A stretch of DNA of 64,000 nt from Atrichornis clamosus. Taxonomy: Eukaryota; Chordata; Aves; Passeriformes; Menuridae. The notes under the pieces were generated by a model that was given only the letters and a program-made list of their open reading frames with translations, was not told the origin of the DNA and searched no databases. Shown in pieces: positions 11,801 through 25,826 of the stretch (positions are counted from its first letter, which is position 1; each line of letters starts with the position of its first letter). The position numbers and the translations under genes were made by a program. The DNA is taken from assembly GCA_013400975.1 (NCBI GenBank), contig WBMZ01008934.1, positions 22,432 to 86,431 on the forward strand, in the 5' to 3' direction.

Positions 11801-14800
11801 ATATATCTGCTTTTAATAAGCCACAGTAAAAGGAGTAAAGCCTTTTAAATGATGTATCATAAAAAAAGGATTTGTATCTATCAAAAGAATTTTCTAAGTG
11901 TTAATTCAGGAATATAGCAGGTTTGGGCTTGTGGCTCAAAACTCCAATTTGTCCTGTTGGTCCCTGGCTGTAGTAAAAACCACTTAAGTGTATCAGTTGG
12001 GAGGAGAACAAGCACGGTTCTCTTTTCAAGTCTCAGGAAAAGTCAGTACTCTTGAGTGTAACATAAACAAAAGAGCTATAGGAGTTGTCAAAGTTAATGT
12101 TATTTTTAAAACAATCTGTTTCACTGTTAGGGTTGGGTCACTTTTATGTGTGTGGGAAAACATTACCACATGTTTGCAAATAGTGCTGGTATTCTGCAGA
12201 TCGTATTGCACTGCAACTCTCTGCTACTTCAAAACACTTCAGAATTTAGACAGATGTAGGAAGAGAAATTGGACATGACACTATTTTAATTATACAAGCA
12301 AAGTTTGGTTTTGTCACCTTTGACAAAACAGACTATTCTAGCTAGGAAGATGTCTTTCTTTTTTTCATCACTTTCTTTTATATATAACCTGGTGGTTGTA
12401 CAGGGAAATTAAAGCCCTAAAGTTCTCAGTGTCACAGTGTCAGTCCTCTAGCAGGCCAATGAAGACAGTGCAAACTTTGATTATTTGAGCAACAGACAAC
12501 AGGAGTAAAAAATACATGGCGTTGATTTGGCAAAGATAGAAAATTAATGCAGTATTGCTCCTTTTTTTGTTTTGATAATAATGGGATCATTTTACAAGTC
12601 ACTGCACAAACTTCTACTTCAGTGTCCCTTCTCTAAAACAGCAAAACTTCCTCTTTTGAGGCAACAGCCTTTCAGCTTTCTGCAGTGCAAACCCAGGTTA
12701 TTACTACAGGGAGAAACACCTTTTTAGTGACTGCTGCTAAAAGGCTGCTTGAGCCTCAGATTTCAACTGTGTGTTGAGAGGAACAAAATATTCATACAGA
12801 ATTTTTCTCGGGTCAAGTTTAGGCTAAAATAATTGGGAACAGCCCATTAGGATTTCCTCTTATTATTGTCCCACCAAGGCGAGTGCAGTCACAATCTTGA
12901 GTCCCCTCCAATGTCCATGAATTTTTAGACCTGGTACTTTTTGTCAAGCATTCCTGCTGTCCTCCTGTGTTGTCTTCATTGTTCACAGTCAACACTGCTT
13001 TTTCTGCCAATAGGTGCATAGCTCGAGGCCATTTCTGTGGCATTCCAAGCACCAGTGCCAAGGAGAAATTTGTGCTGCAGAATTGATAGCTCACCCCCAT
13101 TAACATCTATTTTCACAGTGTCACCAGCTTTGCCTTGGAAGCTGCTCTGAACATAAAAGTCTGGCCACTAGAATTCAAATTTAAAATGTCAAAGTATATA
13201 GCTAATATCCTCAAAACTCACCAACAAAATTAGGTTTTAATGCTTTTCCCCTCTCTGAACAGAGAATCATGATGTAGGAGATCCAAAGTGCATTAAAAAA
13301 CAGTGTGAACACAAGAAGATGGCCAGACACAAGAGGCTGATATTAGGATAAAATACCTCCTGCTGGAAAATACTCTGGTTTTCAGTTTCTGAATGATTTA
13401 TGCTAAGGTTTCAAGAAAAAAGGGGTAATGGTTTGGCCTGAAGAAGGACATCATAGACCCTATGGCTTTGAAAGGAATCCTGCTTCTGCATTTTTGAGCT
13501 AAGGGCTACAAAAGGTCTGTGGTGGATTTCTGTATAATTCTAGTTGACAGTGGGGTTTAGATAGATATAACCAGTTAAAAGTGATTGAATACCATGGGCC
13601 GAGCAGCACTTATTATGCCTGCTGTTTTGAGACTTCAATTCATTATTGTAACAGACCGAAACAATGCAGCAGCTGCACAGGACATGGTTGTAGTATTGAT
13701 TTGGCTTCTCAAAAGTCTTCTTTTAGGATGCAGAGAGCAGACAAACATGCACAAACATCACTCATTTCCCTGATTCTGTTATGTGCTTCCTATACCTCAA
13801 AGTAAAGCAACCTCAAGATACAGCAAAATGTCTCTTTAGTTGAAGGCAGACAGGGCTCTAAGCCTGACTCTGAGAGGTTGTGCAGATGTGGTGACCTTTC
13901 TTCCAGAGACCACATTTTACACTCAAATTGCCATTAAGGCTTTGTGCTCCCTCGAGGCCCACAGTCAACTTTTGTGTTTTCTCCATGGGGGTTAAAAGTC
14001 AGCGTGGCATTGTGCCCACCCTGCATACTAAACAGAGTGAAGCAAAAATAAAAGGCAGACCCACCCTCAGTCCAAGGAAAATTGCATCTTTTAAGAAATA
14101 TTTTTGTAATACAAGCTATTTGCCATGGTGATAAATGCAATATTTAACTGGGCTATAGGGAGTTCCCTTGCTGCAAACTGCAAATGCACAGGAAATGCTG
14201 CACTTTTCTCACTCTCTAAATTAACAATAAAATTCAGTGCTAACAAAAGCAGCATCTACCTGCACCCAGTGTCAGCAAATGCTTTTTGGAAGTGCAGAAT
14301 TGGAAATGAAGTGTTTTACCTCTTCCTTTATGGTAATCCAAACAGAACATTACTGTGAGCATGTTGCATGTTCAGCTGAGTGTCAGCCACCCAACTTTAT
14401 TCAGAATGCGCAGCATCTCTGCAGTCCTTCCATGTGAACTACTGGAGGCTCTTGGCCAGAATGAGGTCTTTGATCCTTGTGCACACATTACAGAGAAGTC
14501 TGGTTAAATCTTGGTAGCAGTTATGCTATTAAGTTCAACACAAAATTTATGTCATCTGGGAGTTTTTCCATAATGCAACTTCTAGTCATTCTGCCCCCAA
14601 ATCTTCATCAGTACTGTGGGCACACATGCTTTCAAACACAAATTCCAAATTTCACCTCTTAGAGCCACTTACCAGCAATGGGTGTAGAAAATACAGTGGC
14701 TCTGGAGAGAGGAAGAGTGTTTGCAAAATTCTCATCCCCTTCAAAACCGAGCCCCAGGGTCTTCTTATGTAGCTCTCATGTACAGACCTGGTATGACAAA

Positions 14801-15760
14801 AATGAACTTTACACTATGATCACATGTGAGAGCTCTGCCTTGCTCTACAAGTGGTCAACATCCATCAGCCTTTAAAAGGAACAGGCAATTTGGTCTATTC
14901 AAAAGCAGCATCTGAGTAAATAAAGCTTCAATGTGTGTTGAATTCCTTGAAGTTGCATGTTTCCATATGTAAAACTATATTCCTACGGCTGCCAATGATA
15001 GTGACCAAAGATATTTTCTCAAAAAACATTTGAAGAAAACCTAAAAAGTTTTCCGTGAAACAGAAAGAACATATTATTAATTGTGAAGGTCTAATGACAT
15101 ATCAGAAAAAAGCTGTATCCCTGCAGATCGGTGGGAATTTCTGAAAACTCGTATGATGTGACATTTTAACCTTCTTGACAGAGGTTTTAATCAAGATGTT
15201 GAGAGAAATCAGATAATTTCAACCATAAATTAGATATGTTTATAAACTGCTCAGAAATTACTTCCTAGTGCTAAAAACAATTTGCCACAGTATAGTAGAT
15301 AGGAAATATGTCTGTCAGCAGCTGGTAATTCATGCTGGTTTATCTTTAAAAAGTAATATCATTTTAAAGGAAGGCAGTAATTTTCAGTTGACTAGAGGAA
15401 TTCTGCACCCCAAATTATTATCCCATTCTTTGGTTATGTAGAGCATCAGAAGATAAAGTCAGGTTATTAAGGCATCTGTTATAACATTAAGTGCAATAAA
15501 TACATAGAGCCCCATCCCAGCTCAAGAGCATCAGCAATCTGTAGCTTGTGTCGCAAACCTTTCAGATGACTAGTAAACACCTCATTAAACATGAGTTTTA
15601 AAAGAAAAAGAAAATAGCTGCCTTAAATGCCAGTATGGCTGGTGGTTAACAGAACTGGGTGGCCAAGGGTTTCAATGGGCAGCTGCACCTAGAGAGGAAA
15701 TATCCTGTACGCACTCACAGCTGGAGTTGAGTTAATTCAAGTATGAATTACTACTTCTAT

Positions 15761-15784
15761 TACTACTACTACTACTACTATTAC
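15761..15784. repeat. (TAC)n microsatellite
   Basis: About seven uninterrupted TAC/ACT trinucleotides, with a further imperfect unit on each side. Simple repeat with no evident function. Confidence 0.9.
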
Positions 15785-18700
15785 ATCTAATCTAACCTAC
15801 TTATAAGCTTGTATTACAAGCTCCTCGATGATATAAGGCTACTTGATCTTGTCTCAAAGCTAAAAGGATCTCCATTTTCATATTTCCTCTAATGCTTAAA
15901 ATGTTTGAGTCTTAAGGTTAGAAAAGAACTCAATGTCAGAAACATGTGCTTTTCTGTTGCATTGCCCAACCCCCCCAAAAAGCGTCACCATGGTACCTCT
16001 CTCGGAAACAGTAAAACATAATCCATACATATTTTCATTATATATGTGTTGGATATATTTGGTTTCCTTCATAACGAGACAGAAAATATTGTAGATGTAG
16101 GTTACCAGCTTTTATGAATTTGGTCATCCTCTTCCTCCAAGAGGCTTTGTACACTGCACACAACCTCCTTCACAAGCCAAACCCTAATACACTTTGCATT
16201 TTGCAACCTGTTCAGAAAAAAGAATGTTTTCTGTATGTGTCACCATATTTGCAATCCTACACTGAATAACCAATGAAGTGAGTGTCTGAAAAAAGCAGCT
16301 TCAGGTCAGCCAGATGCATATATGCAGAGATCTTTTGTCCTTTCCCCATTTACCCTTTATTCTGCCATCTCCAAGTCCTGCACAGTCACACAAGAAACTG
16401 CTTTAGTCATTCTGGGAGGTATTTGCTCCTTTTTTCCTTACTATATATCTCAGTGATGTCTTTCTCCAGCTGTTCTTCAAGCCATTACCATGACATTTCA
16501 TTTCAACTTCATTTACTTATCACAAAAGATCTTGGTAGGATTTTCTGGCAAGTAAGAACTATTAACAGTAGGTTTTCTGTCATATTAAAGAGCCAGTAAG
16601 CTGACTGAAAAAGAATGTCAAACTTCACGTTGATTTTCTTATATCTGTCTGTTTCAGAAGCTCAAGATCTTCAGATATAGTAGTGGGTTGTTTATTTACT
16701 GTTTGTTTGCTTGTTTGTTCAGTAGCCATGTTCTTTAACCTGATGTAAACCTTTGGCAAAATATGACAGAGTACCCTGTAGTTTCAGTAAAGGTCAGGAA
16801 TTTTGCTGAAATTAGTGGCCAAGCACCGGACAAAATGGCACATTTTCCTCGCCTACTTTGTGGAGGCAAATGTTTTTAGTCTTCTAATTCACAGGGTGCT
16901 GTGCAGGATACACTGGTTTTCATAGACACAGACATTACAAATTAAAACTAAAGTTCAGCATTAAAACACCAGACATATTTATCTGAAGTCAGTAAACAAT
17001 TGAATAAAAAAGAAAAAAATACAACTGGATGCTACAGATGATATTTCAGCCCCAAACATGGTTGCAGCAACTGCAAATCTTCATTACTTGGAGGGCTGAT
17101 TCATGAGCTAAAAGGGAGATACATAAAAAAAAGTAACACCCCTGCTCTTTCTGTCATCACCTAGATGTGGCAGATGTCACCCCAAGAATGCTTTGGCAGG
17201 AGCATCTACCTGATGTGACATTCCACAACAAACACGACTGCTACTCCCAGCTCCTTTCTTCCCTCCCAGCTCCACTTGGGCAGGATTTCTATGTGAACTT
17301 GTGTGGTCACATGTAATCTGTGGGATCACCCCCTGTGGGGGTCCTGTAATCCAATGAGTAAAAAGCAGAATTACAACACGAGAACAGAATCATCTAGAGA
17401 TGATGGAAATGCACATTTTATTTTAAATAATAGGATTAAATACTTCTCATTTTCTCATCCTGAGTGGTAAAACCTATCATGTAAATTTCTTTCTATTTTC
17501 ATATAGATCCACCATACAGTAATGAATACCGTTATATCTATATAAAAAATTATAATAAAAATTTCTACAAAGGTGGTCCCAGTGATCTTGGAATATTTAA
17601 TACTCAAAAATTTTTAAAAAGGAAATGAAAGAATGGGAATGAATCTTAACAGAGCAGCATGATTGTCTTCTGCTTTGTGAAGGAGTGGCAATTTTTATTC
17701 GTTAGATCGCAAGAAGCATAAAACTTCCTTCCTTATCTTGTATGAGACCAGCCAGTCTGAATTTAATACATAAATATTGTAAAATAAATGCAAGTTGCCA
17801 TGTGCCAGGCTTCCAGACTGTATCATCACAGCTGCATTAAGAGTTTGTGAGGACAGGATAATAACCTGTATGCAGTTGCAGAAGTACTAGTCCACCCTAA
17901 ATATGCCATTACGATCAATATAGGTAGCATGAAAGAAAGAAAAAAAAAAAACCCAGATATTGAAGAGAGCTCTAACTTTTTAATCACATCAGATATCCAG
18001 ACAAGAAAAGGAAGAAAAGGACACCTTAAATCACACTCTGTAATAGCATTATATTTAAGGATTTGTAAGCAGTTATACACGTGCTTCTGTAGATGAAACA
18101 ACAATGTTTTTCCCACTTGAAAAGGGCTCAGAAAATAGCAATGACACCACTAGTACCTGGAGTACATTATGTCTGTTCCTGCTGCATGCCTTTTTAGGAC
18201 TAGCAGGTTGATTTTGGTAACCTTAAATCCATAAGAAATACTAGTTTTATCATACCTTTTACAAACATTAGACTTCATCTATCAGTGCTTTGAAAGCTTA
18301 TTTATAACAGTCCCACCTACAGCCACTAACCCCCACTTCTTACCTAGGACGTAATTAAACTACTCCAGATCCTCATTAACCTGTTCCTTTGATCTCTGCA
18401 GTGATGATATGCAAAGCCATCTTATAAGGCCTCATCTCTTGCTATTGGTTGGGATTTTTGATAACTGTATGCAGAGTTCTGAGGAAGCAAAATCTATTGA
18501 AGATTTTCTCAAGCTATGGAGAAATCCAGCTCAAAAGACCAATTTAAAAAAATCCACGTATCAAGTGAAGTGCCTTCATTAGGGTCTAAGGCCTAAAAGA
18601 AAATACCAGTCCAGGGAAATGCTGAAGGTCTGTGAGTGACCTTTCTTTGGTTTTAATCACTGAAACTCCCGACAGCTTAATAAGTTGAAGGTGCTAGATC

Positions 18701-19182
18701 ACAGTCTAACTTAATAAGGCCCCACAGCAGAGCCTTGGCCACCTTTGATTGCTCCCATAAGTCTTAGCACATCTGGTACTCTGTCCTTGGGTGAGAAATG
18801 TTTTCCATAACTTTCCCTATGTTCACTACCCTGCACATGAATTACTTTTATTAAACCAAAAATGATACTGCACTGTATATTTGTATAAGCTTTTGCAGTT
18901 TTCTGTCATTATCCTACTGAGAGATCTTGTTTTCTCCAAAACAAGGTTTATCAGAAGAATTTCCTTAGCTTTTTCCCCCACCATCACATTGCAACAATCA
19001 CATAGGTCAACCTAACCTTCAGCTGTGACACAAGGTTAAAAGACTGAAGATTGTAACAAGTCGGATAGGAATCATCTGCAATCTGCTGCTTTTGTTCCTT
19101 TTCAAAAATTACAGCAGAAGAGGTCAAGCAACAATTTGGCTAGGAAGCTTGTTTTTAAGCAAACAGAAAGCCAAAATCCATG
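15785..19182. other. Unique non-coding sequence
   Basis: No gene or mobile element is recognised. A 14-base A run lies at about 17938-17951. A short ACCCCC/GGGGGT hairpin lies at 17328-17342. The frames at 16282-16599 and 17826-18116 (complement) lack domains. Confidence 0.6.
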
Positions 19183-19208
19183 CTAACTTAACTGGGAAGT
19201 TAAGTTAG
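19183..19208. repeat. Perfect 11-bp inverted repeat with GGGA loop
   Basis: CTAACTTAACT (19183-19193) and AGTTAAGTTAG (19198-19208) are exact reverse complements around the loop GGGA. A T-rich stretch (TTCTTTTTTTG) follows directly. It could be a chance palindrome, the core of a tiny inverted-repeat element, or a structured RNA segment. No promoter is seen for any transcript. Confidence 0.85.
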
Positions 19209-22200
19209 TTCTTTTTTTGTGTGCATAGTTTAGCTATAATGTAAATTACGCAATAGGTGAATTTATACATAAGAAAGTGTGACAAAAACAAAAAAAAGTC
19301 GTAGTTTTGTAATGACTGTTGCATATATGCGTTTGACTCTACTACACATATATATAGACATGTGTATGAGAATAATAATTATAAAAAATCAGAAACTGCT
19401 TTGCCAAAACCTGTTGTTCCTGCCAATCTCATTTTAAAAAATTTTTCAATCTCTTGAATATATGTCTATTTGTTTGCTTTCTATTTTCTTCAGATTCTTC
19501 TCAGTTCACAGCTGTAGAACATCTCAACAACTTCAGTCTGGGCTGAAAAAAAACAATTTAAGTGGAGTCAGTGATCCCTTTTATTTCCATTCTACTCCTG
19601 GAAATAAGCATTCAGAGTAGGTTTTACTTTTCATACACTTTGGATTGCTCTTATTCTGTAATACACAGTGTAATAATATCTTGGAAAATCAAGATGATGA
19701 GATGCATAATGCTCTGGAAGCATAAACTGGTGATGTTTGCAAAGGTCCTCATACTAATTTTGTAGGATTTGGTTCCACAGTTTTGTACTAGCCCTTGAGA
19801 AAGTTTTATTTGGTACACAGAGAGCCCAACAGATCTTTGGATTGCTCTATACGTAAGTGACAAGTGCATTCATTTGAAGGGTTAGAAAATTAGTAAATGT
19901 ATACAATTTCACCTGTATGTTTTATATTTTGTGCCATACTCTGTCTCAAAGCTGAAGAGAGCATGTTTATGTGTTAATTGCCTTAATAGTCTCCTAGTCT
20001 TCAGTTACTTTCAACTCAGAGACTTCCTGAGTTTGAATGGATTTTTAATGCAAATATTATGTAAATTCTACATAATCCTCAATAGATTCCTCTTCTATGA
20101 AATTGCTCAGTGTAATTTGAGCCCACCTATAGTTACAGCTTCTCTTGTGTTCTGTGGCAAAAAGAAGCCTTTTTTCCAGCCATAACTTCTCATGTTTTTT
20201 CTGACTTCTGCATCTTTGATGTCTACTTTTCCACATTAGAAGAGATGGCAAATAATAAGCTTGTAGTCAGCCTCACAATGCTGCCAATGGCCTTTAGAAC
20301 TCTACCAAATCTCTCCCAGCTCATGTTCTCTCTTTTCCAGACTTCTACTTGATATTATATCTGATATGGAAGTTGTGAAGCAGCCCTTTACTGACCCCTC
20401 TACACCTACCATCGGCAAGGAGTCATCCAGAAATGTTCTCCAAACGATTTTTTGGGTCCCTGTAGCTCCGCTGTGTGACAAAATAAGATCAAAACAAGGG
20501 GAGGAACTACATGGGGAGTTTTTTATCCCTTTTTCAATTTTCTATTAACTTAACTCTGGCCCAGCTAAAGTGGTTAGCTGGTCATCCTAAAATCAACAAG
20601 CTCTACTCTATTTTCAAAGGAAAAACTCTTTTTCTCATTTAACATTGCAATTTTATCTTTTTATAGTCAATTGCATTATGGGGTAAGGAAAACAGGCAGC
20701 TTTATCAGACTATTGAAGAAGTATTCCACTACTTTCAAGGTTTCAAAGACCTTTCTGCTGGGTCCAGGCATCAGACAATAAGATTCACCCTATTTTGTCT
20801 CATCCAGCAGCTTTTGTGAGAAAAAAATAACATTTTTTTGTGTTACTGGGTATTATGCTGCAAGACATAAACCTTGTATGAGAGATTTTTCTCACCTGTT
20901 CAGTGTTATTAATTACATCAATACTATTATTTTAAATGCAGGCTCTTTATTTTGTTACCATTCTAAAAATGAGCAAGGTGAAAACCCAATGGAAAATATT
21001 CCTGACCAATAATTATTCTTATAGTTGTTTGACAGATTCTCTTTCTGGTTTTTTATTGATGCCTGTCACTATGGGAAAATTCACAATTCCTCCAGACTGA
21101 AGTTTCTAAAATCTATACTAAAATTAAGAGCAGTTTGAAAAATAGATCCACATTAAAATTACTTCACTGTTAGTTTAACTAAATACTTCTGGAGGCTTCT
21201 ATGAGTGTAGCCTGTGTAATTCAGCAACAGACTTTAAAAGGATATACCTGAAATAAAATTATTTGCAATCAAGCAAAGAACTCGAACTGGCTCTCAGCCG
21301 CATGCTTGGATTCATTTTCGTTGAACAGTCATTTAGTTTCTTTGGTCCGATTTATCCCAGCCGAATTTCTGGGATAAAACAGAGGCATCTAATTAAGATC
21401 ATAATTGCTTTAGGTTCTCTTGCACATCAGCAGAGAGAGAAGGACCTCTGAGAGACAATTCAGACTTAAAATACAGGTTTATTTGTTCTTTGATGTATGT
21501 GTCTTTCTCCATTGTCTAGCTGGGAAGATTAGAACAATTGCAATTCTAATTAAGTGCCTCTCTTACATGCCTAAGTTTAGCTAACATTAATCCAGATTTC
21601 TTTATCTTAATTTCCTTTTGTAAAACAATTTTAAAATATATTCTGCTGTGTGAATATGTAGCACCAGGCACAGCTAATATAAATTTTAGTGATCATTCTA
21701 ATGTCAGTTACCATCAACAGCCATATCAACAGCAAATTCACCTAACATAAAGTTATCTTTCCTCAAAAAAGCTGAGTCACTAAGATTTGAAAAAGTTTTA
21801 ATATATTTTTGGTGCCTATTCAGGAGTCAAATCTGTTCAAGAATTTGAGGGATGTTCACCCTGTTAAGCCCCTTAGAAATAGCAAGGGATGTGACTCAGA
21901 TGAATTTTGAAGAACTCAGAAGATTAAACTGAATGCTTAATTACTCCAACCTCCTCCATTGCACTGCACATTGCACTTACCCACACCACAAAACCCTCCC
22001 CACCAAGAAAGAATGAATTTTTTTCACTATTGTCATGTTTCTGGTATTGCTCAGAGACACCAATTCCATCACTCATGGCCAAACAGCACCACTACTAACA
22101 CATAACACATCCTGCTACTAATGTATACCACATACTCTTTGCTGGACGCTCTCACAACGGTGGTCTTGCCAGAACTGATTTTGGTGCCATGAAAATATGA

Positions 22201-22265
22201 GCACAAGTGAGCAAGAGTCCAAGTTAATTCCTCCTACAGCCTGCACTTCTTAGTTCAAAAAACCT
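19209..22265. other. Unique non-coding sequence
   Basis: No gene or recognisable mobile element. Frames of 60-84 codons on both strands overlap one another around 19.6-20.3 kb and show no family signature. Confidence 0.6.
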
Positions 22266-22301
22266 GTCTCTCTCCTTCTCTCTCTTTCTCTCCTGCTCTC
22301 T
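22266..22301. repeat. CT-rich simple repeat
   Basis: Pyrimidine tract made mostly of CTCTC and TTCTC units, with a few interruptions. Confidence 0.85.
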
Positions 22302-22830
22302 ATTAGCAGCTGCACAAGTAATACTTTCTTTTTTTTTAAGTCAGGGAGTTAGGTTGGAGGATCTCCCCCATGCAGCTGCAGATATGAGACAGGTTTTAGC
22401 AGCTGAAGTACAAAGGAGGGAAAAAAGCTCTATAAAAGAATATCACCTGGCTTTCTGCCCTACAAGAACTTTCCTTCTTTTGTTGGAGGGTTCAAGGCTC
22501 TCTTCCTTTTGCTCTTTTGGGTTTAATAAAACCTTTTGTACCCCTTCCACTCCCTCTCCCCCAGGTGGTCTACGTGGCTGCTGATTGAGGTCAGCTGCAA
22601 GAGATGTAATGTCCTGAGTACAGTGCAGCAGCCTTAATCCTGATGTTAGAGTTACAGCCCCTGGAGGCTGGAGACATTATTGTTTTCCTGGCTGGCTGAC
22701 CTCAGCCAACAGTTGCTCTGGTCACCCAGCATGAGCCCACCTACCAAAGGCATTAGAGGAATGCTCTGTACATATTTTCTGAGCAGAAAGAGTTCTGCTT
22801 ACGTAAGGGAGAAGGGAATATTGGTAGGCA

Positions 22831-22851
22831 GGGTGATGAGGGTGGGCAGGG
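22831..22851 (+). other. Canonical G-quadruplex motif
   Basis: Four GGG tracts at 22831, 22840, 22844 and 22849 are separated by loops of six, one and two bases. This fits the G3-N1-7 rule. It lies in a locally GC-rich patch. Folding in the cell is an inference. Confidence 0.75.
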
Positions 22852-24796
22852 CAAGATCACCAGTCTCCTACAAGGATCAGGGCAGAGCGTGGGTCCCCCA
22901 GACAGATGGAGGCTCCAGGGTCCAGAGGGTTTCTGTGAGTTGCAGTCCAGAGGGCTGAGCTATTGCTATGCAGAGCCCTGAGGCACCTGAAGGGGACAGG
23001 AAAGGAAACTGCAGCTCTGAAGCAGCATATTTCTTTATTCCTCTCCTCTGCACCCCCTCTGACAAAGAAATTGCTTTGTCCTTGAGTGCATCTATTGTCA
23101 TCCAGTCTGCTGCAGATGCAGCTCTCCTGTATCCTTAGGAAACTGGACATTATATTTGCTTAACTCACAAAATAGGGAAGAAGATGATGTGTTTCACATC
23201 TAATCAACCATTTAGAAATCTGCTCTTCTCTTTTCTTGGTTAAGAGTCAAATTGCGTAATAAAATTGCCCATCTTCCTTTCAAGTTCTCATTTGTCCTTG
23301 GGACCAGAAATACAGACAATTTGTCTCAGGCTGGACTCAGGATAACTACCCTGTTAGAGGCACAGGCTTCCAGCAGTTGGTGGGCAGGGACAAGGTGATG
23401 GATAGCTCTACAGTGCAGTTCAGTATCTTCTCAAACCTCTATCTTGGTTAACAATGGAAAGTCAAGCTATGCAACTGTTTCAGTCTGATGAGAACTAAAT
23501 ATAGAGGCACTCATCAGCTGTATAACAGAGACACCAAAGTGTGAGTTGGGAATGTGTGCTGATGACTAGAAAATCAATATTCTCCACATCCCTCTTATCA
23601 TATCCATGAAATACTTATAATACAACAGGAAAAAAATCACATATTGAGCTGTTTTGCAGAGGTACCAAGGATCTATCATGCTGGATCTCACCTGGGTCAA
23701 TTAGTTCAGTGTTTTTCGTTGGTGGAAGTGTTTATTTTCTTTCTGTCAGCCACAGGTAAGGTGTAGGATTCAGGAGAAGTAAGTTAACCTCATGCAACCC
23801 AACATTATCAGAGAGAGTATAAAAAATGGACAGTTCAAATAGTGAGAAACATCACTCTGGTGTTTCTCATAGACTGTTGCTGGGTTTTGCCAACACTGTG
23901 GCCTGGATCTGAAAAGTCATGAGAGGTATCAAAAAGAAAGGGGAAGGAAAAGCACTTCCCAGTCATAAGTCTGACAATGAGAAGAGAAAGACATCTTTTT
24001 TTTTTGCCAGGCTGCAGGCACGTGACTTGGTGCTTAGATATCATCACTCTCTCCCAAAGAGCTGCCCCCTGTGGGAAGCATTGCTGTGCTTCTTACATCT
24101 TTGTAGTACATGTGCACGTGTCACAGCGTGTTTTTCAAAACTAGATTTAAAAACAAACTTAGAAAATAGGCAGAAGTGTTCCAGCTTCCAGCTGACAGGC
24201 ACTTTCCCCAGCAAATCTCTTTCTATTCTACATCCATATCCCAGTTTACCTGCTGGTTTACAAAGTGCAAATCACCAGAAACTGCTCCTATTCCCTTACA
24301 AGTGTCCATCCCAGCTAACTCTGCACTACCAAGACGCAGGACTGCAATACTGCAATCATAAAGCCATCCAGTTAACAGGTGAATTGTCCTTTTTCTCAGC
24401 TGCTTGTTACTAAGTTTTTCTTTAACATATATTTCCCAAATGCAGCAGTTGCTTCCTCATGCCTCTATGAATATATGGATAAGTACTTCCTGCTGAGAAG
24501 CATCTTCCAGTTTACTTGCAGCTCCTATCTAGAACTCATTACAATTCCTCACTGTTAAGACAGGAGAATTGTGAAATGATTTCCAACTTAGAGTCACAGA
24601 TTTAAATGTTTTTAAAAGCCAGTCATTTAGTTGTAGTATTAACCTCAGAGCTGGACTTGTTCAGCAGTTCTTCCCCCTTGGCTGCAGCATGCCAGGAAAT
24701 CCAGCACATGAAAAATATGCATAGCTCTGAGGTCCTTGTTGCTCAAATTTTGATGTGCCTGCTGTTCCACTGTTGACTCCAGATACATCAAATCCT

Positions 24797-24842
24797 GATA
24801 TTTAATAAGCACTGGTGCTTATTTAACCTGGGATATTTAATA
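24797..24842. repeat. Hairpin bracketed by 11-bp direct repeats
   Basis: GATATTTAATA occurs at 24797-24807 and 24832-24842. Between and partly overlapping them, AATAAGCAC (24804-24812) pairs with GTGCTTATT (24815-24823) across a two-base loop. The sequence is simple and AT-rich, so chance is possible. Confidence 0.7.
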
Positions 24843-25745
24843 TAGTTTGGAGGTCTGTGAGTCCTATAATATTTATGCAGCTAAACACCATAGCTACCTG
24901 GATCAGTAGTAAATACTGTGTATTTTTGTCTGGGATATGAAAAATCCAGATATGTACTGTATTCTTGAGTTTTTGAGTGCAACATCTGGAAATGTTGCAA
25001 AGGTGATGCAGCACTTATGGATGCTAAACTGTGACCAAAAAAAATGGAGAGGAGGGAATATGTGGAGAAAGCTCACAATGAACAGTTCCATTAAGAGCTG
25101 ATATTTCTTAATTACTACTCCGAGTTGCTCCTGCCCTGACATCTTCCCAGCTGAATCAGCAAGTTCATTGATATGCTCCTGATAACCATGCAGGGAGAAG
25201 AAAAACTGTCCTGCTCTCAAATGAGGAATCTCCCAGCACTGCAGTTATAAAAAGAGTGGCTGTTTCCTATTCAGTGTGTCCCGTTACGCTCTGGCAGGGA
25301 GGCCAGGTGAAGAGTGGTCCTCACAGACCAGCATTTCCGGAGCTGTAGTCTCTGTTCTGAAAATTGCTCCTCCTGTGGCCTTTAGACAAAGCATTTTTCC
25401 TCTGCACCCTGGCTTCAATGTATTTTAGAAGCACTAAAATTGCTGCTTGACAAGGGCATTGATTTGGAAGCAGGAAAGTACTTTTCACATAGTATTTTTG
25501 GTTTTGTATTTCTCTGGTGACCTGCTTCTCTACACAATTTCCCTGAGTATTTAATTCTATGCAATGTTACTGAAAAAAAGAAGAGGGAGATCAATACAAG
25601 ACTGAATCCACACACCACCTGTATACAAGGATATTTGGGGTAGGGATTAGCATAGTGAAAGAATATCACTGAGTTGTGTTATTTACTACTGATGTATTCA
25701 TGTGAAAGCCACAGTAAAATGTAAAGTCACCATTCAACTTGACTT

Positions 25746-25826
25746 TAACTATAACAAAAAAACCCCAAACAAGCGAAACAATCAAACAAGCAAAAACCAA
25801 CAACCACCAGAAAACCCAAAACCAGC
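25746..25826. repeat. A/C-rich low-complexity stretch
   Basis: Runs of AAAAAAACCCC, AACAA and CCAACAACCACC with very few G or T. Similar but shorter patches occur at 36300-36395, 40478-40508 and 60505-60540. Confidence 0.8.

Larger units (their letters stand above)
8215..15760. other. Unique non-coding sequence
   Basis: No gene is recognised. Small direct repeats lie at 8640-8737 and 8863-8893. The interval 11040-11790 has many TTAATTA- and ATGCAAAT-type motifs and could be conserved regulatory DNA, but that is a guess. Many overlapping short frames around 13.5-14.9 kb on both strands show no domain and look like chance. Confidence 0.55.

Noticed and set aside
13581..14875. Dense cluster of short frames suggesting a coding region
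   Set aside because: Frames overlap in several phases on both strands and none resembles a known protein. This looks like a chance low density of stops.
22500..22600. AATAAA plus pyrimidine tract as a second LTR
   Set aside because: No TG/CA borders, target duplication or primer-binding site could be found, so it is kept only as a weak finding.
23919..24413. Longest open frame (164 codons) as a gene
   Set aside because: No recognisable domain or composition bias, overlapping frames on both strands, and a length expected by chance in 64 kb.
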